Below the pieces are notes generated by a model. It was not told where the DNA came from and did no database searches. It saw nothing but the letters and a program-made list of their open reading frames with translations. A stretch of 11,585 bases of DNA, from the NCBI GenBank assembly GCA_934465295.1, contig CAKSKU010000031.1:1-11585 (forward strand), in the 5' to 3' direction. Position numbers and translations under genes: made by a program. Below are positions 1 to 7,135 of this stretch, one piece after another (positions within the stretch are counted from its first letter, which is position 1; each line of letters begins with the position of its first letter). The stretch is from an uncultured Oscillospiraceae bacterium. Lineage in GTDB: Bacteria; Bacillota; Clostridia; Oscillospirales; Ruminococcaceae.

Positions 1-624
1 AAGGAATTTTTTCAGGGCAGGATAGACTGCGATATCAGCGAAAAGGGCAAGATCCAGCTCGGATACCTCGCAAAACGCTTTGAAACGATAGATTATGACG
101 CCATTTATTCCAGTCCGCTCAAACGGGCAATGGCGACCGCAAACGCCGTAAATGCACGGCTCAGACTGCCAATAACCGAGTGTGACGGCATCATCGAGAT
201 ACACGGCGGCGTATGGGAGGGAATGCTTTGGACGGATATTGAGAAAAAATATCCTGTGGAGCATGACCTTTGGAAAAACGATATGAAGGATTTTTATGTT
301 GAGGGCAGCGAGCGAATGTCCGAGGTCTACGAGCGCATGATAAAAGCCGTTGACAGCATTGTGCGTGAAAATGAGGGAAAGACCGTCGTTGTTGTTTCGC
401 ATGGCTGTGCGCTGCGGAACTATCTTTCGTATGCCGAATTCGGCTCTGCTGACAAGCTCGGTGATGTCGGCTGGTCGGACAACACTGCCGTTTCGCTCAT
501 CGAATATGACAAAGCACTTCGCCCGAAAATAATCTTCAAAAACGACAGCTCGCATCTTCCGCCCGAGGCTTCGACCCTCGCATTTTCGCACTGGAGCAAA
601 TATGATGAAAAGGAATCGAAATAA
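1..624 (+). CDS. Histidine phosphatase family protein (phosphoglycerate mutase-like), 5' partial
   Basis: The reading frame is open from base 1, so the gene begins outside the window; an internal ATG at 130 is not the start because conserved sequence lies before it. The visible part has 207 residues. It opens with FFQGRIDCDISEKG, equivalent to the substrate loop that follows the catalytic RHG motif, which is itself missing upstream. YSSPLKRAMATA (about residues 37-48) is the conserved S-x-L-x-R-A helix, EIHGGVWEG (66-74) carries the acidic catalytic residue, and VVVSHG (130-135) carries the second catalytic histidine. Enzymes of this superfamily use a phosphohistidine intermediate to remove or move phosphate, but their substrates range from sugar phosphates to cobalamin precursors and cannot be told here. 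The stop TAA overlaps the ruvX ATG by one base, so the two genes are probably co-translated. Confidence 0.88.
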   Translation, partial: KEFFQGRIDCDISEKGKIQLGYLAKRFETIDYDAIYSSPLKRAMATANAVNARLRLPITECDGIIEIHGGVWEGMLWTDIEKKYPVEHDLWKNDMKDFYVEGSERMSEVYERMIKAVDSIVRENEGKTVVVVSHGCALRNYLSYAEFGSADKLGDVGWSDNTAVSLIEYDKALRPKIIFKNDSSHLPPEASTLAFSHWSKYDEKESK

Positions 625-1046
625 TGAGAATACTTGCAGTTGACTACGGTGACGCACGCACGGGAATAGCCGTCTGCGACAGGAGCGAATTTCTCGCCTC
701 ACCGCTGACCGTCATAAACGAATACAACCCCGAAAAATGCGCTGCAAAGGTCGCAGAACTCGCAAAAAAAGAGCAAGCCGAACTTATAATAGTAGGCTTG
801 CCGAGAAATATGGACGGCAGTGAGGGCGGACGTGCCGAAAAATGCACCGAATTCGGTAAGCTTGTGTCCGAGCTTTCGGGCATTGAGCATAAAATGTGGG
901 ACGAACGCCGCACGACTATAACCGCTCACGGCTATCTTAACGAGACCAATGTTCGGGGAAAGAAGCGCAAGGCGGTCGTTGACGCTGTTGCGGCTGTTAT
1001 CATTCTTGAAAGCTATCTTGCATACAGAAAAAATTGTGAAAAATAA
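624..1046 (+). CDS. ruvX: Putative pre-16S rRNA nuclease / Holliday junction resolvase-like RuvX (YqgF)
   Basis: This 140-residue protein has the normal length for YqgF/RuvX, a small RNase H-fold nuclease. The E. coli protein is linked to 5' maturation of 16S rRNA, and older annotation calls it a Holliday junction resolvase. All family motifs are present: VDYGDARTGIAV (6-17, with Asp7 as likely metal ligand), IIVGLPRNMDGSEG (55-68), WDERRTT (92-98) and the C-terminal KRKAVVDAVAAVIILESYL (114-132, with Asp120). It looks intact and cytoplasmic. The ATG overlaps the stop of the histidine phosphatase gene by one base, which fixes the start and suggests one transcript. A strong hairpin terminator follows within two bases of the stop codon. 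Family membership is near certain; the precise in vivo role is taken from relatives. Confidence 0.95.
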   Translation: MRILAVDYGDARTGIAVCDRSEFLASPLTVINEYNPEKCAAKVAELAKKEQAELIIVGLPRNMDGSEGGRAEKCTEFGKLVSELSGIEHKMWDERRTTITAHGYLNETNVRGKKRKAVVDAVAAVIILESYLAYRKNCEK

Positions 1047-1047
1047 C

Positions 1048-1086
1048 AAAACGGCTCTGCGGAGGGATTTCCGCAGAGCCGTTTTT
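1048..1086. terminator. Bidirectional intrinsic terminator between convergent ruvX and ABC operon
   Basis: A perfect 16-bp inverted repeat (1048-1063 and 1070-1085, core ACGGCTCTGCGGA) surrounds a 6-base loop, GGGATT. On the + strand it ends in TTTTT (1082-1086). On the - strand the exit reads TTTTGTTATTTTT. It lies in the 66-bp gap between two convergent genes, so it most likely stops both transcripts. Confidence 0.93.
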
Positions 1087-1112
1087 ATGCTTTGCATAAT
1101 TACGAATTAAAT

Positions 1113-2873
1113 TTAAGCTTTTGAATGTTCAAACTGCGAATAGTAGAGCTTGCTGTAAAAGCCGCCTTTTTCGATAAGCTCATCGTGCTTGCCCTGCTCG
1201 ATGATGTTTCCGTCTTTCATTACGAGGATAAGGTCGGCGTCCTTGATAGTCGAAAGTCTGTGCGCTATGATAAAGCTCGTTCTGCCTTTCATCAGCTTTG
1301 CGAATGCTTTCTGGATCCGCTGTTCGGTCATGGTATCGATGCTTGAAGTTGCTTCGTCAAGGATAAGCATTGACGGTTCGGCGAGCATTATTCTTGAAAT
1401 GGAAAGAAGCTGTTTCTGACCCTGTGAAAGCGAGCCGCCGTCCTCGGAAAGCTCCGTATCATAGCCGTTTTCCAGTCGCTTTATGAAGCTGTGTGCGTGA
1501 GCGGTCTTGGCGGCGTTCACGACCTCATCGAGCGAGGCTGTCGGATTGCCGTAGCTGATGTTTTCCCTCACCGTTCCCGTGAAAAGCCAAGTGTCCTGAA
1601 GAACCATTCCGTAGAGGCTGCGCAGGTTCTTTCGCTTCATATCCTTGATATTAACGCCGTCAATGAGAATTTCACCCTTGTTGACATCGTAGAATCTCAT
1701 AAGCAGGTTGATGAGCGTTGTCTTTCCGCAGCCCGTAGGTCCGACGATAGCGATCCTCTGACCCGGCTTTACCGAAAGGTTAAGGTTCTGAATGAGCGGA
1801 ACTTCGGGAACGTAGGAGAACGAAACATTCTTTATCTCGATGCTGCCGCTGCACTTCTCGGGTTCAAGTCCGTTTTCATCGGAAACCTCTGGCTCTTCGT
1901 CAAGAACTGCGAAAACACGTCTTGCCGAAGCGAATGCCGACTGGAGTTCCGTGATAACGCCCGTAATTTCGTTGAAAGGCTTCGTGTACTGGTTTGCATA
2001 GCTTAAAAATGTTGCGATCTGTCCGACCGACATTACGCCGCCGTTGAGAACGGAGATCGCACCGAAAACGCCCGTTGCCGCATAAACAAGTCCGTTTACG
2101 AAACGTGTCGAGGGGTTCGTGAGAGCGGAGTAGAACTGCGCTTTAAGTCCGCAAACATAGAGCCTGCCGTTGATCTCCTCGAATTTTTCCTGCGCTTCGT
2201 CCTCGTAGGTGAAAGCCTTGACGACCTTCTGATTGCCGACAAGCTCTTCGATGCAGCCCGAAAGCTCGCCCTGAACGCTCGAACGCTCACGGAATTTATC
2301 GTGGGAAATTTTCGTGATGAATGCCGCAACGAAAAGCGAGAGCGGCGTGATAAGGATAACGATGAGGGCGATCTTTGCATTTATCGTAAGCATAAAAATG
2401 ATAGTGCCGATAATGGTAACGATGCCCGTCAGAAACTGCGAGAAGCCCTGGAGCATACCGTCAGATATCTGCTCGATATCAACGGTAACACGGCTGATAA
2501 GATCTCCTCGGGAGCTGCTGTCGATGTAGCTTATCGGGAGAAGATTTATCTTTTCATAGACCTCGGTACGAAGATCGTTTACCGTGCGGTAGGAAACAGT
2601 GTTCGTGCAGATAGTCATTACCCAGCTGAAAAATCCAGAGAGCAGAACGACTGCACAAAGCTTTATTATTATCGGCAGAAGCGACTCGAAGTCAACATTG
2701 TCCTTGCCGATGATAAAGTCAACGCCGTCACCGATAAGAACGGGCGCATAAAGCGTAAGTCCGACGCTGACAATTGCCGAAATGAACGAGATTATAAGGA
2801 ACGGGAGATACGGCTTTGTGTACCTCAGCATTCTTCCGAGAACGGGGGTCTGTTTTTCTTTGTTCTTATTCAT
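1113..2873 (-). CDS. Heterodimeric ABC exporter, half with the consensus catalytic residues (TM288/BmrD-like)
   Basis: This is a 586-residue half-exporter: a six-helix transmembrane domain (about 15-320) fused to an ATPase domain (about 345-580). The ATPase motifs are all present: Walker A GPTGCGKTT (378-386), Q-loop Gln426, signature LSQGQ (482-486), Walker B MLILDE with catalytic Glu507, and switch His538. The frame is open 36 codons further upstream, but I place the start at the ATG at 2873. It has AAAGGAGGAGG at a good distance, the protein then begins MNKNKEKQTPVLGRMLRYTK as family members do, and the longer version would run 116 bases into the preceding gene. With the chosen start the two genes overlap by 8 bases. 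Family knowledge suggests a pair that exports drugs, lipids or peptides; the substrate cannot be read from sequence. It is the last gene of the operon. Confidence 0.93.
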   Translation of the reverse strand: MNKNKEKQTPVLGRMLRYTKPYLPFLIISFISAIVSVGLTLYAPVLIGDGVDFIIGKDNVDFESLLPIIIKLCAVVLLSGFFSWVMTICTNTVSYRTVNDLRTEVYEKINLLPISYIDSSSRGDLISRVTVDIEQISDGMLQGFSQFLTGIVTIIGTIIFMLTINAKIALIVILITPLSLFVAAFITKISHDKFRERSSVQGELSGCIEELVGNQKVVKAFTYEDEAQEKFEEINGRLYVCGLKAQFYSALTNPSTRFVNGLVYAATGVFGAISVLNGGVMSVGQIATFLSYANQYTKPFNEITGVITELQSAFASARRVFAVLDEEPEVSDENGLEPEKCSGSIEIKNVSFSYVPEVPLIQNLNLSVKPGQRIAIVGPTGCGKTTLINLLMRFYDVNKGEILIDGVNIKDMKRKNLRSLYGMVLQDTWLFTGTVRENISYGNPTASLDEVVNAAKTAHAHSFIKRLENGYDTELSEDGGSLSQGQKQLLSISRIMLAEPSMLILDEATSSIDTMTEQRIQKAFAKLMKGRTSFIIAHRLSTIKDADLILVMKDGNIIEQGKHDELIEKGGFYSKLYYSQFEHSKA

Positions 2874-4605
2874 TGCCGTTTGCCTCCTCCTTTGAAAGCT
2901 GTGAGTAGCAGATCTCACGGTAGACATCGCAGCTTTCAAGAAGCTCCTTGTGAGTACCGAGTCCTGCCTGCCTGCCGTCATCGAGGACGATGATCTTGTC
3001 AGCCTGCATTATCGAGTTTGCACGCTGGGAAATGATGAATGTCGTCATTCCCGTTGTGTTCTGTGCAATTGCCTTTCTCAGAGCCGCATCGGTCGCAAAA
3101 TCAAGCGCCGAAGCACTGTCGTCAAGAATAAGTATGTCAGGCTGCGAAACGAGCGCCCTTGCGATCGTCAGACGCTGTTTCTGACCGCCCGAAAGGTTCT
3201 TGCCGCCCTGCGCAATGTGTGTGTCCAGACCATCGGGCATTTTTTCTACGAATTCCTTTGCCTGCGCTGTTTCGAGGGCATTCCATATCTCCTCGTCCGT
3301 AGCGTCACGCTTGCCCCAGCGCATATTTTCAGCGATCGTTCCCGAGAAAAGCACTGCCTTCTGCGGAACGACACCGACTTTTTGACGGAGTGCCGTTGTG
3401 TCATAATCGGCAGCGTTCGTGCCGTTTATTTTCAGCTCGCCCTTTGAGATATCGTAAAATCTCGGGATAAGCGAAGCGAGCGTTGATTTGCCCGAACCCG
3501 TACCGCCGATAACACCGATAGTTTCGCCCTTTTTGGCTGTGAGATCGATGTCCTCCAGCGCATATTCGCCCGAGTTGTTGTAGGAGAAGTAAACGTGCGA
3601 AAATTCGACTGCGTTTTCCGAACCTGCACCGTCTTTTTCCGTACCATTCTTTATGGACGGCTCAATATCGAGAACCTCGTTTATTCTTGCCGAGGAAGCC
3701 GCAGCCTTGGTGAAAAGAACAACAAGGTTCGCAACAACGACAAGCGCAAGCGATATCTGCGTCATATAGTTTACGAAAGCGATGACCTCGCCCTGCGTGA
3801 GCCGACCGGTATCAACGCCGACACCGCCGTACCATACGATAGCCGCAATGGCAAGGTTAAGAATAACATAGGTAAGCGGATTGAGGAGTGCGGAAAGCCG
3901 TCCCACACGAAGCGAAATGTCAAGATAATCGTCATTTGCCTCGTCAAAGCGCTTCTGCTCCGTGTCCTGACGGGAGAAAGCACGGATAACTCTTACACCC
4001 GAAAGTCCCTCACGGGTAACGAGCGAGATGCGGTCGAGCTTTTTCTGAATGACCTTGTAATACTTTATCGAGCGTGACATTATAAGGTAAAGCACAAGCA
4101 CGACAAGCGGTATGATGATAACGAATATCACCGAAAGCTTTAAGTCGATGCTCATCGCCATTATAGCCGAGCCGATAACGATAAAAGGCGCACGGACAAC
4201 AAGACGGATAAACATTGCGACCGCCTGCTGTACCTGATTTATGTCGTTTGTCAGCCTTGTGATGAGCGACGGAGTTCCGAGCCTGTCCAGTTCGGCGTGG
4301 GAAAGGCTGTTGATGTGACGGAACATATCGTTTCTCATAACAGTTCCGACGCTCTGCGATGCCTTTGATGCAAGATACTGGCATATCAGCGCAAAGCAAA
4401 GTCCGAGAACGCCGAGCAGAATGAGAACACCGCCCATTTTGTAGACATAGCCCTTGCCCATATTTCCCTTGATGCCGTTGTCAACGATAGCCGCCATTAT
4501 CAGCGGAACGATGACCTCAAAAATAGCTTCGATAAGCTTTGAGGTCTGTCCGATGATAACATACTGCTTTACAGACCCGAGATACCGTTTTGCAAGCTTA
4601 AACAA
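2866..4605 (-). CDS. Heterodimeric ABC exporter, half with degenerate ATP site (TM287/BmrC-like)
   Basis: This 579-residue half-exporter has a six-helix membrane domain (about 15-305) and an ATPase domain (about 333-570). Walker A is GGTGSGKST (367-375), Q-loop Gln415 and signature LSGGQ (471-475). Two key catalytic residues are changed: Walker B reads ILILDD, with Asp496 where the catalytic Glu normally stands, and the switch-loop histidine is Gln527 in FIISQRANSI. The same changes occur in TM287/BmrC-type subunits, which pair with a fully catalytic partner such as the next gene, so this is a natural feature and not a broken gene. The start is TTG, directly after the in-frame stop of the upstream gene, with AAAAGGAAG as ribosome site; no ATG fits the family's usual beginning. 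It ends 8 bases inside the next gene. The transported substrate is unknown. Confidence 0.93.
   Translation of the reverse strand: MFKLAKRYLGSVKQYVIIGQTSKLIEAIFEVIVPLIMAAIVDNGIKGNMGKGYVYKMGGVLILLGVLGLCFALICQYLASKASQSVGTVMRNDMFRHINSLSHAELDRLGTPSLITRLTNDINQVQQAVAMFIRLVVRAPFIVIGSAIMAMSIDLKLSVIFVIIIPLVVLVLYLIMSRSIKYYKVIQKKLDRISLVTREGLSGVRVIRAFSRQDTEQKRFDEANDDYLDISLRVGRLSALLNPLTYVILNLAIAAIVWYGGVGVDTGRLTQGEVIAFVNYMTQISLALVVVANLVVLFTKAAASSARINEVLDIEPSIKNGTEKDGAGSENAVEFSHVYFSYNNSGEYALEDIDLTAKKGETIGVIGGTGSGKSTLASLIPRFYDISKGELKINGTNAADYDTTALRQKVGVVPQKAVLFSGTIAENMRWGKRDATDEEIWNALETAQAKEFVEKMPDGLDTHIAQGGKNLSGGQKQRLTIARALVSQPDILILDDSASALDFATDAALRKAIAQNTTGMTTFIISQRANSIMQADKIIVLDDGRQAGLGTHKELLESCDVYREICYSQLSKEEANGNE
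2883..2893 (-). promoter_or_regulatory. Ribosome binding site of the second ABC half, inside the first ABC gene
   Basis: The - strand reads AAAGGAGGAGG about 9 bases before the ATG at 2873. It is made from the last codons (Lys-Glu-Glu-Ala) of the preceding ABC gene. This decides the start of the downstream gene and supports coupled, roughly equal synthesis of the two halves. Confidence 0.85.
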
Positions 4606-5076
4606 TCAGTCCACTTCCTTTTCATTCTTTTTCTTTTTGAATATCAGAAACCTGCTGAAAATATAATTGAGCACAAGCACAAAGACCTGCGCTATCAGCT
4701 TCATAACAAATTTGTTCAGGCTCAGAACATCGACCGTCACAAGCATAAACCCGAGTTCGAGCAGGAACGAAAACAGCCTTGCCCCGATAAAGGAGATAAG
4801 CTCACGCAGAAAGAGCTTCTTTTCAAAGCTTTTGCTCCCGAAAACGAACACCTTGTTCGTGAAAAAGGCGAACAGAACCGCACATATCCACGAAACCGCA
4901 GTCGAAGCCGCCGTCCCCAGTCCGACAGCATAAGCGATATACTGCGTTCCGATCGAAACGAGCGTCGTCAGCGCACCAAAAAAGATGTACAGCAGTGCCG
5001 ATTCATATTTATAGTATAGCTTTTGGATACATTCGGGAAATATCCCGACGATCTTATGGATAAAACGTTCAAACAT
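4606..5076 (-). CDS. GtrA-family four-helix membrane protein
   Basis: This 156-residue protein has four predicted membrane helices (about 28-48, 55-78, 95-115 and 125-145) and a very basic tail. It carries GtrA-family signatures: FFGALTTLVS (32-41), FFTNKVFVF (71-79) and NYIFSRFLIFKKK (137-149). GtrA proteins are usually linked to moving undecaprenyl-linked sugars across the membrane or to cell-wall teichoic acid and polysaccharide decoration. A polyprenyl glycosyltransferase gene is often beside them, but none is seen here. The ATG has AAAGGAAGA 6 bases upstream. It is the first gene of an operon with the two ABC halves: its TGA stop abuts the TTG of the next gene. A link between the exporter and cell-envelope sugars or lipids is therefore possible, but is inference from position only. 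Confidence 0.88.
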   Translation of the reverse strand: MFERFIHKIVGIFPECIQKLYYKYESALLYIFFGALTTLVSIGTQYIAYAVGLGTAASTAVSWICAVLFAFFTNKVFVFGSKSFEKKLFLRELISFIGARLFSFLLELGFMLVTVDVLSLNKFVMKLIAQVFVLVLNYIFSRFLIFKKKKNEKEVD

Positions 5077-5103
5077 ATTTTTTCTTCCTTTAATGCGTAA
5101 TTA

Positions 5104-5132
5104 TTATACATTTTTAAACCCGATAAGTCAAT
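5104..5132 (-). promoter_or_regulatory. Sigma-A type promoter of the gtrA-ABC operon
   Basis: Read on the - strand, TTGACT (5132-5127) and TATAAT (5109-5104) are separated by exactly 17 bases. Transcription would start near 5097, giving a leader of about 20 bases before the GtrA ATG. The spacing and the match make this one of the clearest promoters in the window. Confidence 0.85.
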
Positions 5133-5209
5133 ATGCCAATGCTGTTATATTCATAAACACACGGTAATACAGTAATTTATCGGCGCAGTGAGAAAATACA
5201 TAATTCACC

Positions 5210-5238
5210 TTGACAATTGAATGTATTGTATGTATAAT
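5210..5238 (+). promoter_or_regulatory. Consensus sigma-A promoter of the 59-residue ORF
   Basis: TTGACA (5210-5215) and TATAAT (5233-5238) match the housekeeping consensus perfectly at the optimal 17-base spacing. The start of transcription should be near 5245, only about 16 bases before the ATG. It is divergent from the gtrA promoter, with about 77 bases between the two -35 boxes. Confidence 0.9.
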
Positions 5239-5260
5239 AAAAATATCGGAGGCGATGTAA

Positions 5261-5440
5261 ATGACAAATGAAGAAATGCTTGCCAAATTGATAGAGGGTC
5301 AAGCGGTTATTATGAAAAAGCTTGACGATATAGAAAACGAAGCTAAGATTACCCGAAATGCGGTAAACTATTCAAGTGATAAGCTTGAAGAACTGATAAC
5401 ATTACTTAATGAAACAAACGTTATCAGTATGAAATACTGA
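5261..5440 (+). CDS. Small helical protein of unknown function (59 residues)
   Basis: The start ATG has GGAGG at 5248-5252, 8 bases upstream. The protein begins MTNEEMLAKLIEGQ and ends NVISMKY. It is rich in Glu, Lys, Leu and Ile. Hydrophobic residues recur at three- to four-residue spacing from about residue 6 to 50, for example LIEGQAVIMKKLDDIE and KLEELITLL, which suggests a coiled coil or helical hairpin. There is no signal peptide, membrane helix or cysteine. I recognise no named family, although short coiled-coil proteins that begin this way are common in Clostridia. Reality as a gene is supported by a perfect promoter, a good ribosome site and a terminator just downstream, which together form a self-contained unit. 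It is visibly richer in A and T than the neighbouring genes. Possible roles such as an oligomerising partner or regulator are guesses. Confidence 0.8.
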   Translation: MTNEEMLAKLIEGQAVIMKKLDDIENEAKITRNAVNYSSDKLEELITLLNETNVISMKY

Positions 5441-5459
5441 TATAAATGCAATTGTACAT

Positions 5460-5494
5460 AGGACTTATTCCAAATGAATAGGTCTTATTTTTTT
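5460..5494 (+). terminator. Intrinsic terminator of the 59-residue ORF
   Basis: An 11-bp stem (5460-5470 with 5476-5486, two G-U pairs) closes a 5-base loop, CAAAT. It is followed by A and seven T (5488-5494). It lies 20 bases after the small ORF's stop codon, so the ORF forms a single-gene transcription unit. Confidence 0.82.
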
Positions 5495-5502
5495 GCGAAA
5501 AC

Positions 5503-5526
5503 GGGACGGGAAACCCGTCCCCTACA
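5503..5526. repeat. Short palindromic repeat, copy 1 (GGGACGGG type)
   Basis: GGGACGGG and CCCGTCCC form a perfect 8-bp stem around AAA, followed by CCTAC. The stem is not followed by a T-run, so it is not a normal terminator. A near-identical copy is at 9146-9168 and a related one at 5564-5588; all are intergenic. Short GC-rich palindromes with this kind of ending fit a REP-like or MITE-like intergenic repeat family. Confidence 0.8.
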
Positions 5527-5563
5527 TTATATATTCGTTCTGCATAGCAATCGCGAATTGAAC

Positions 5564-5590
5564 GGGCGGATATAGAATCCGCCCCTACGG
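5564..5590. repeat. Short palindromic repeat, copy 2 (GGGCGGAT type)
   Basis: GGGCGGAT (5564-5571) and ATCCGCCC (5577-5584) form an 8-bp stem around ATAGA, followed by CTACGG. The stem sequence differs from copies 1 and 3, but the ending CCCCTACGG is the same as in copy 3. This suggests one repeat family with compensating changes in the stem. It lies 43 bases after copy 1. Confidence 0.78.
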
Positions 5591-5617
5591 TTTCGGGATA
5601 AATCTGCGTACCCCGAT

Positions 5618-5659
5618 AATTCCGAATTCCGAATTTAAATAACTACGCATTAATTTTTG
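5618..5659. repeat. CCGAATTCCGAATT-type simple repeat
   Basis: ATTCCGAATTCCGAATTT (5619-5636) is the same motif that recurs many times at 9066-9323, again downstream of a GGGACGGG palindrome. The order palindrome, then CCGAATT repeat is shared between the two intergenic regions. It is followed by an A+T-rich tail. Confidence 0.7.
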
Positions 5660-5756
5660 GCGATCGCATACTTAGTTATATTATCATATAAATGTAAAAT
5701 AAAGCTTACTCAAAATATAATTTTATGTTAATAAAGCCGTAATATGTAAAAAACCC
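5660..5756. other. A+T-rich intergenic stretch without recognised content
   Basis: Between the repeats and the promoter of the CNNM-type gene there is about 100 bases of A+T-rich sequence. I see no open frame with a ribosome site, no convincing hairpin and no repeat of the neighbouring motifs in it. Confidence 0.5.
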
Positions 5757-5785
5757 TTGATTTTTTCGGGAAACTGTGATATATT
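5757..5785 (+). promoter_or_regulatory. Probable promoter of the CNNM/CorC-type gene
   Basis: TTGATT (5757-5762) and TATATT (5780-5785) are 17 bases apart, and TGA directly before the -10 gives an extended -10 element. The leader to the TTG start would be about 57 bases. I see no magnesium riboswitch or leader peptide in such a short leader. Confidence 0.6.
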
Positions 5786-5848
5786 TACTTTTAATAAAAT
5801 CGGAATTTCTTACATATATAATACTATTTACAGAAAGGATAAATCAAC

Positions 5849-7135
5849 TTGGATAATCTGCCTGCCGCCATTACGGCGATAATCATTCTTATTACATTCT
5901 CTGCGCTGTTTTCATCGATGGAAACGGCGATATCCTCTGTCAACAGGATCCGCCTTAAACACGAAGCCGCAAACGGCAAAAGAAGCGCACAGAGAACGCT
6001 GAAGCTTGCCGAAAATTTCGACAAGACCATAACCTCCATACTTGTCGGAAACAATGTCGTGAATATTCTCATCTCCTCACTCGGTACGGTCATCTTCACA
6101 AACCTTCTGGGCGCATCGGGCGTTGCTGTTTCGACCGCAGTTATGACCGTCCTCGTGCTGACATTCGGCGAGATCCTCCCGAAGTCAATGGCAAAGCAGA
6201 GCGCAGACAGCTACGCCGTCGGAACATCGGGGATCTTAAGCTTTATCTGCTGGATACTTACACCTATCACGTTCCTCTTTTTACAGCTGCAGAAGCTTAT
6301 GCAGAAGCTTTTCAAATCGAAGGAAAATGTTCCGAGCGTTACCGAGGACGAACTCAAATATATCATTGACGAGATCGAGGACGAGGGTGTGCTTGAAAAG
6401 AACGAGAGCATTCTTGTACGCTCCGCTCTTGAATTTGACGACACCTCCTGCGAGGAGATACTTATTCCCCGTGTTAAGATAAGTGCGGTCGATGTGACCG
6501 ACAGCATTGAGGAAATTCGGGATATTTTCATAAACGAGCGTTATTCCCGTCTGCCTGTATATGAGAAAAGTATTGACAATATCATCGGATTTATCACAGA
6601 CAAGGACTTTTTTGCGCTGCTTTTCGGCAGCGGTGATGAGAAGGTCTCCTCTATTGAGGGCATTGTGCAGAAGGCGCTTTATGTTCACGAGAGCAAGCTC
6701 ATCTCCGAGCTTCTTGTCGATATGCAGCGTTCCAAGATACACATTGCCGTTGTAAAGGACGACTACGGCGGAACGAGCGGCATTGTCACGATGGAGGACA
6801 TCATTGAGGAGCTTGTCGGCGAGATCTATGACGAGAATGACGAGGTCGTTCAGAGCATTGTCAAGACGGGCGATAATATGTATGAGATACAGGCTGATCT
6901 CAGCCTTAACGATATGCTCGAAAAGCTCGGGCTTCCCGAAAACACGATCGATGTTGACGCTTATGACAGCAACACAGTCGGCGGCTGGGCTCTGGAGCTT
7001 TTCGGATATATCCCCCCTGTCGGCGCAACGGTGAAAAACGGCATTTTCAGTGTTACCGTTCTTGACGGCGACGAGCGCACCATAAACAAGATCGGCTTAA
7101 AAATTGACCGACCGGAAAACACCGATGAAACCTAA
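5849..7135 (+). CDS. CNNM/CorC-family membrane protein with CBS domain pair (hemolysin C-like)
   Basis: This 428-residue protein has the standard layout of the family. A DUF21/CNNM membrane domain comes first (about 5-155), with the conserved SSMETAISS (22-30) and GEILPKSMAKQ (107-117). A pair of CBS domains follows (about 205-325), including YSRLPVYE (232-239) and DDYGGTSGIVTMEDI (304-318). A CorC/HlyC C-terminal domain ends it (about 338-420), with GGWALELFGYIPPVGA (378-393). CBS pairs in this family bind adenine nucleotides. Characterised relatives such as MpfA and bacterial CorC export Mg2+ or protect cells from high magnesium; the 'hemolysin' label is historical. The start is TTG with GAAAGGA 9 bases upstream; the first ATG in frame lies at residue 24, inside the first membrane helix. 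It seems to be transcribed alone or with the response regulator that follows after 138 bases. Confidence 0.9.
   Translation: MDNLPAAITAIIILITFSALFSSMETAISSVNRIRLKHEAANGKRSAQRTLKLAENFDKTITSILVGNNVVNILISSLGTVIFTNLLGASGVAVSTAVMTVLVLTFGEILPKSMAKQSADSYAVGTSGILSFICWILTPITFLFLQLQKLMQKLFKSKENVPSVTEDELKYIIDEIEDEGVLEKNESILVRSALEFDDTSCEEILIPRVKISAVDVTDSIEEIRDIFINERYSRLPVYEKSIDNIIGFITDKDFFALLFGSGDEKVSSIEGIVQKALYVHESKLISELLVDMQRSKIHIAVVKDDYGGTSGIVTMEDIIEELVGEIYDENDEVVQSIVKTGDNMYEIQADLSLNDMLEKLGLPENTIDVDAYDSNTVGGWALELFGYIPPVGATVKNGIFSVTVLDGDERTINKIGLKIDRPENTDET

Noticed and set aside
2874..2981. 36-codon N-terminal extension of the second ABC half
   Set aside because: It lies wholly within the preceding ABC gene, lacks family sequence, and a strong AGGAGG site precedes the internal ATG at 2873.
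2301..2993. Long + strand open frames opposite the ABC genes (also 1491-2006 and 2950-3447)
   Set aside because: All are antisense to well-conserved ABC exporter genes, lack ribosome sites and have no domain resemblance.
5501..5590. CRISPR-like repeat pair
   Set aside because: The two palindromes differ in sequence, there is no third regular unit and no cas gene; they fit REP-like elements better.
5090..5653. 10-bp inverted repeat TTAATGCGTA (5090-5099) and its complement (5644-5653) around the small ORF, suggesting a transposable unit
   Set aside because: The match stops at 10 bases, the left copy overlaps the gtrA leader region, and such motifs are common in A+T-rich intergenic DNA; too weak without other copies.
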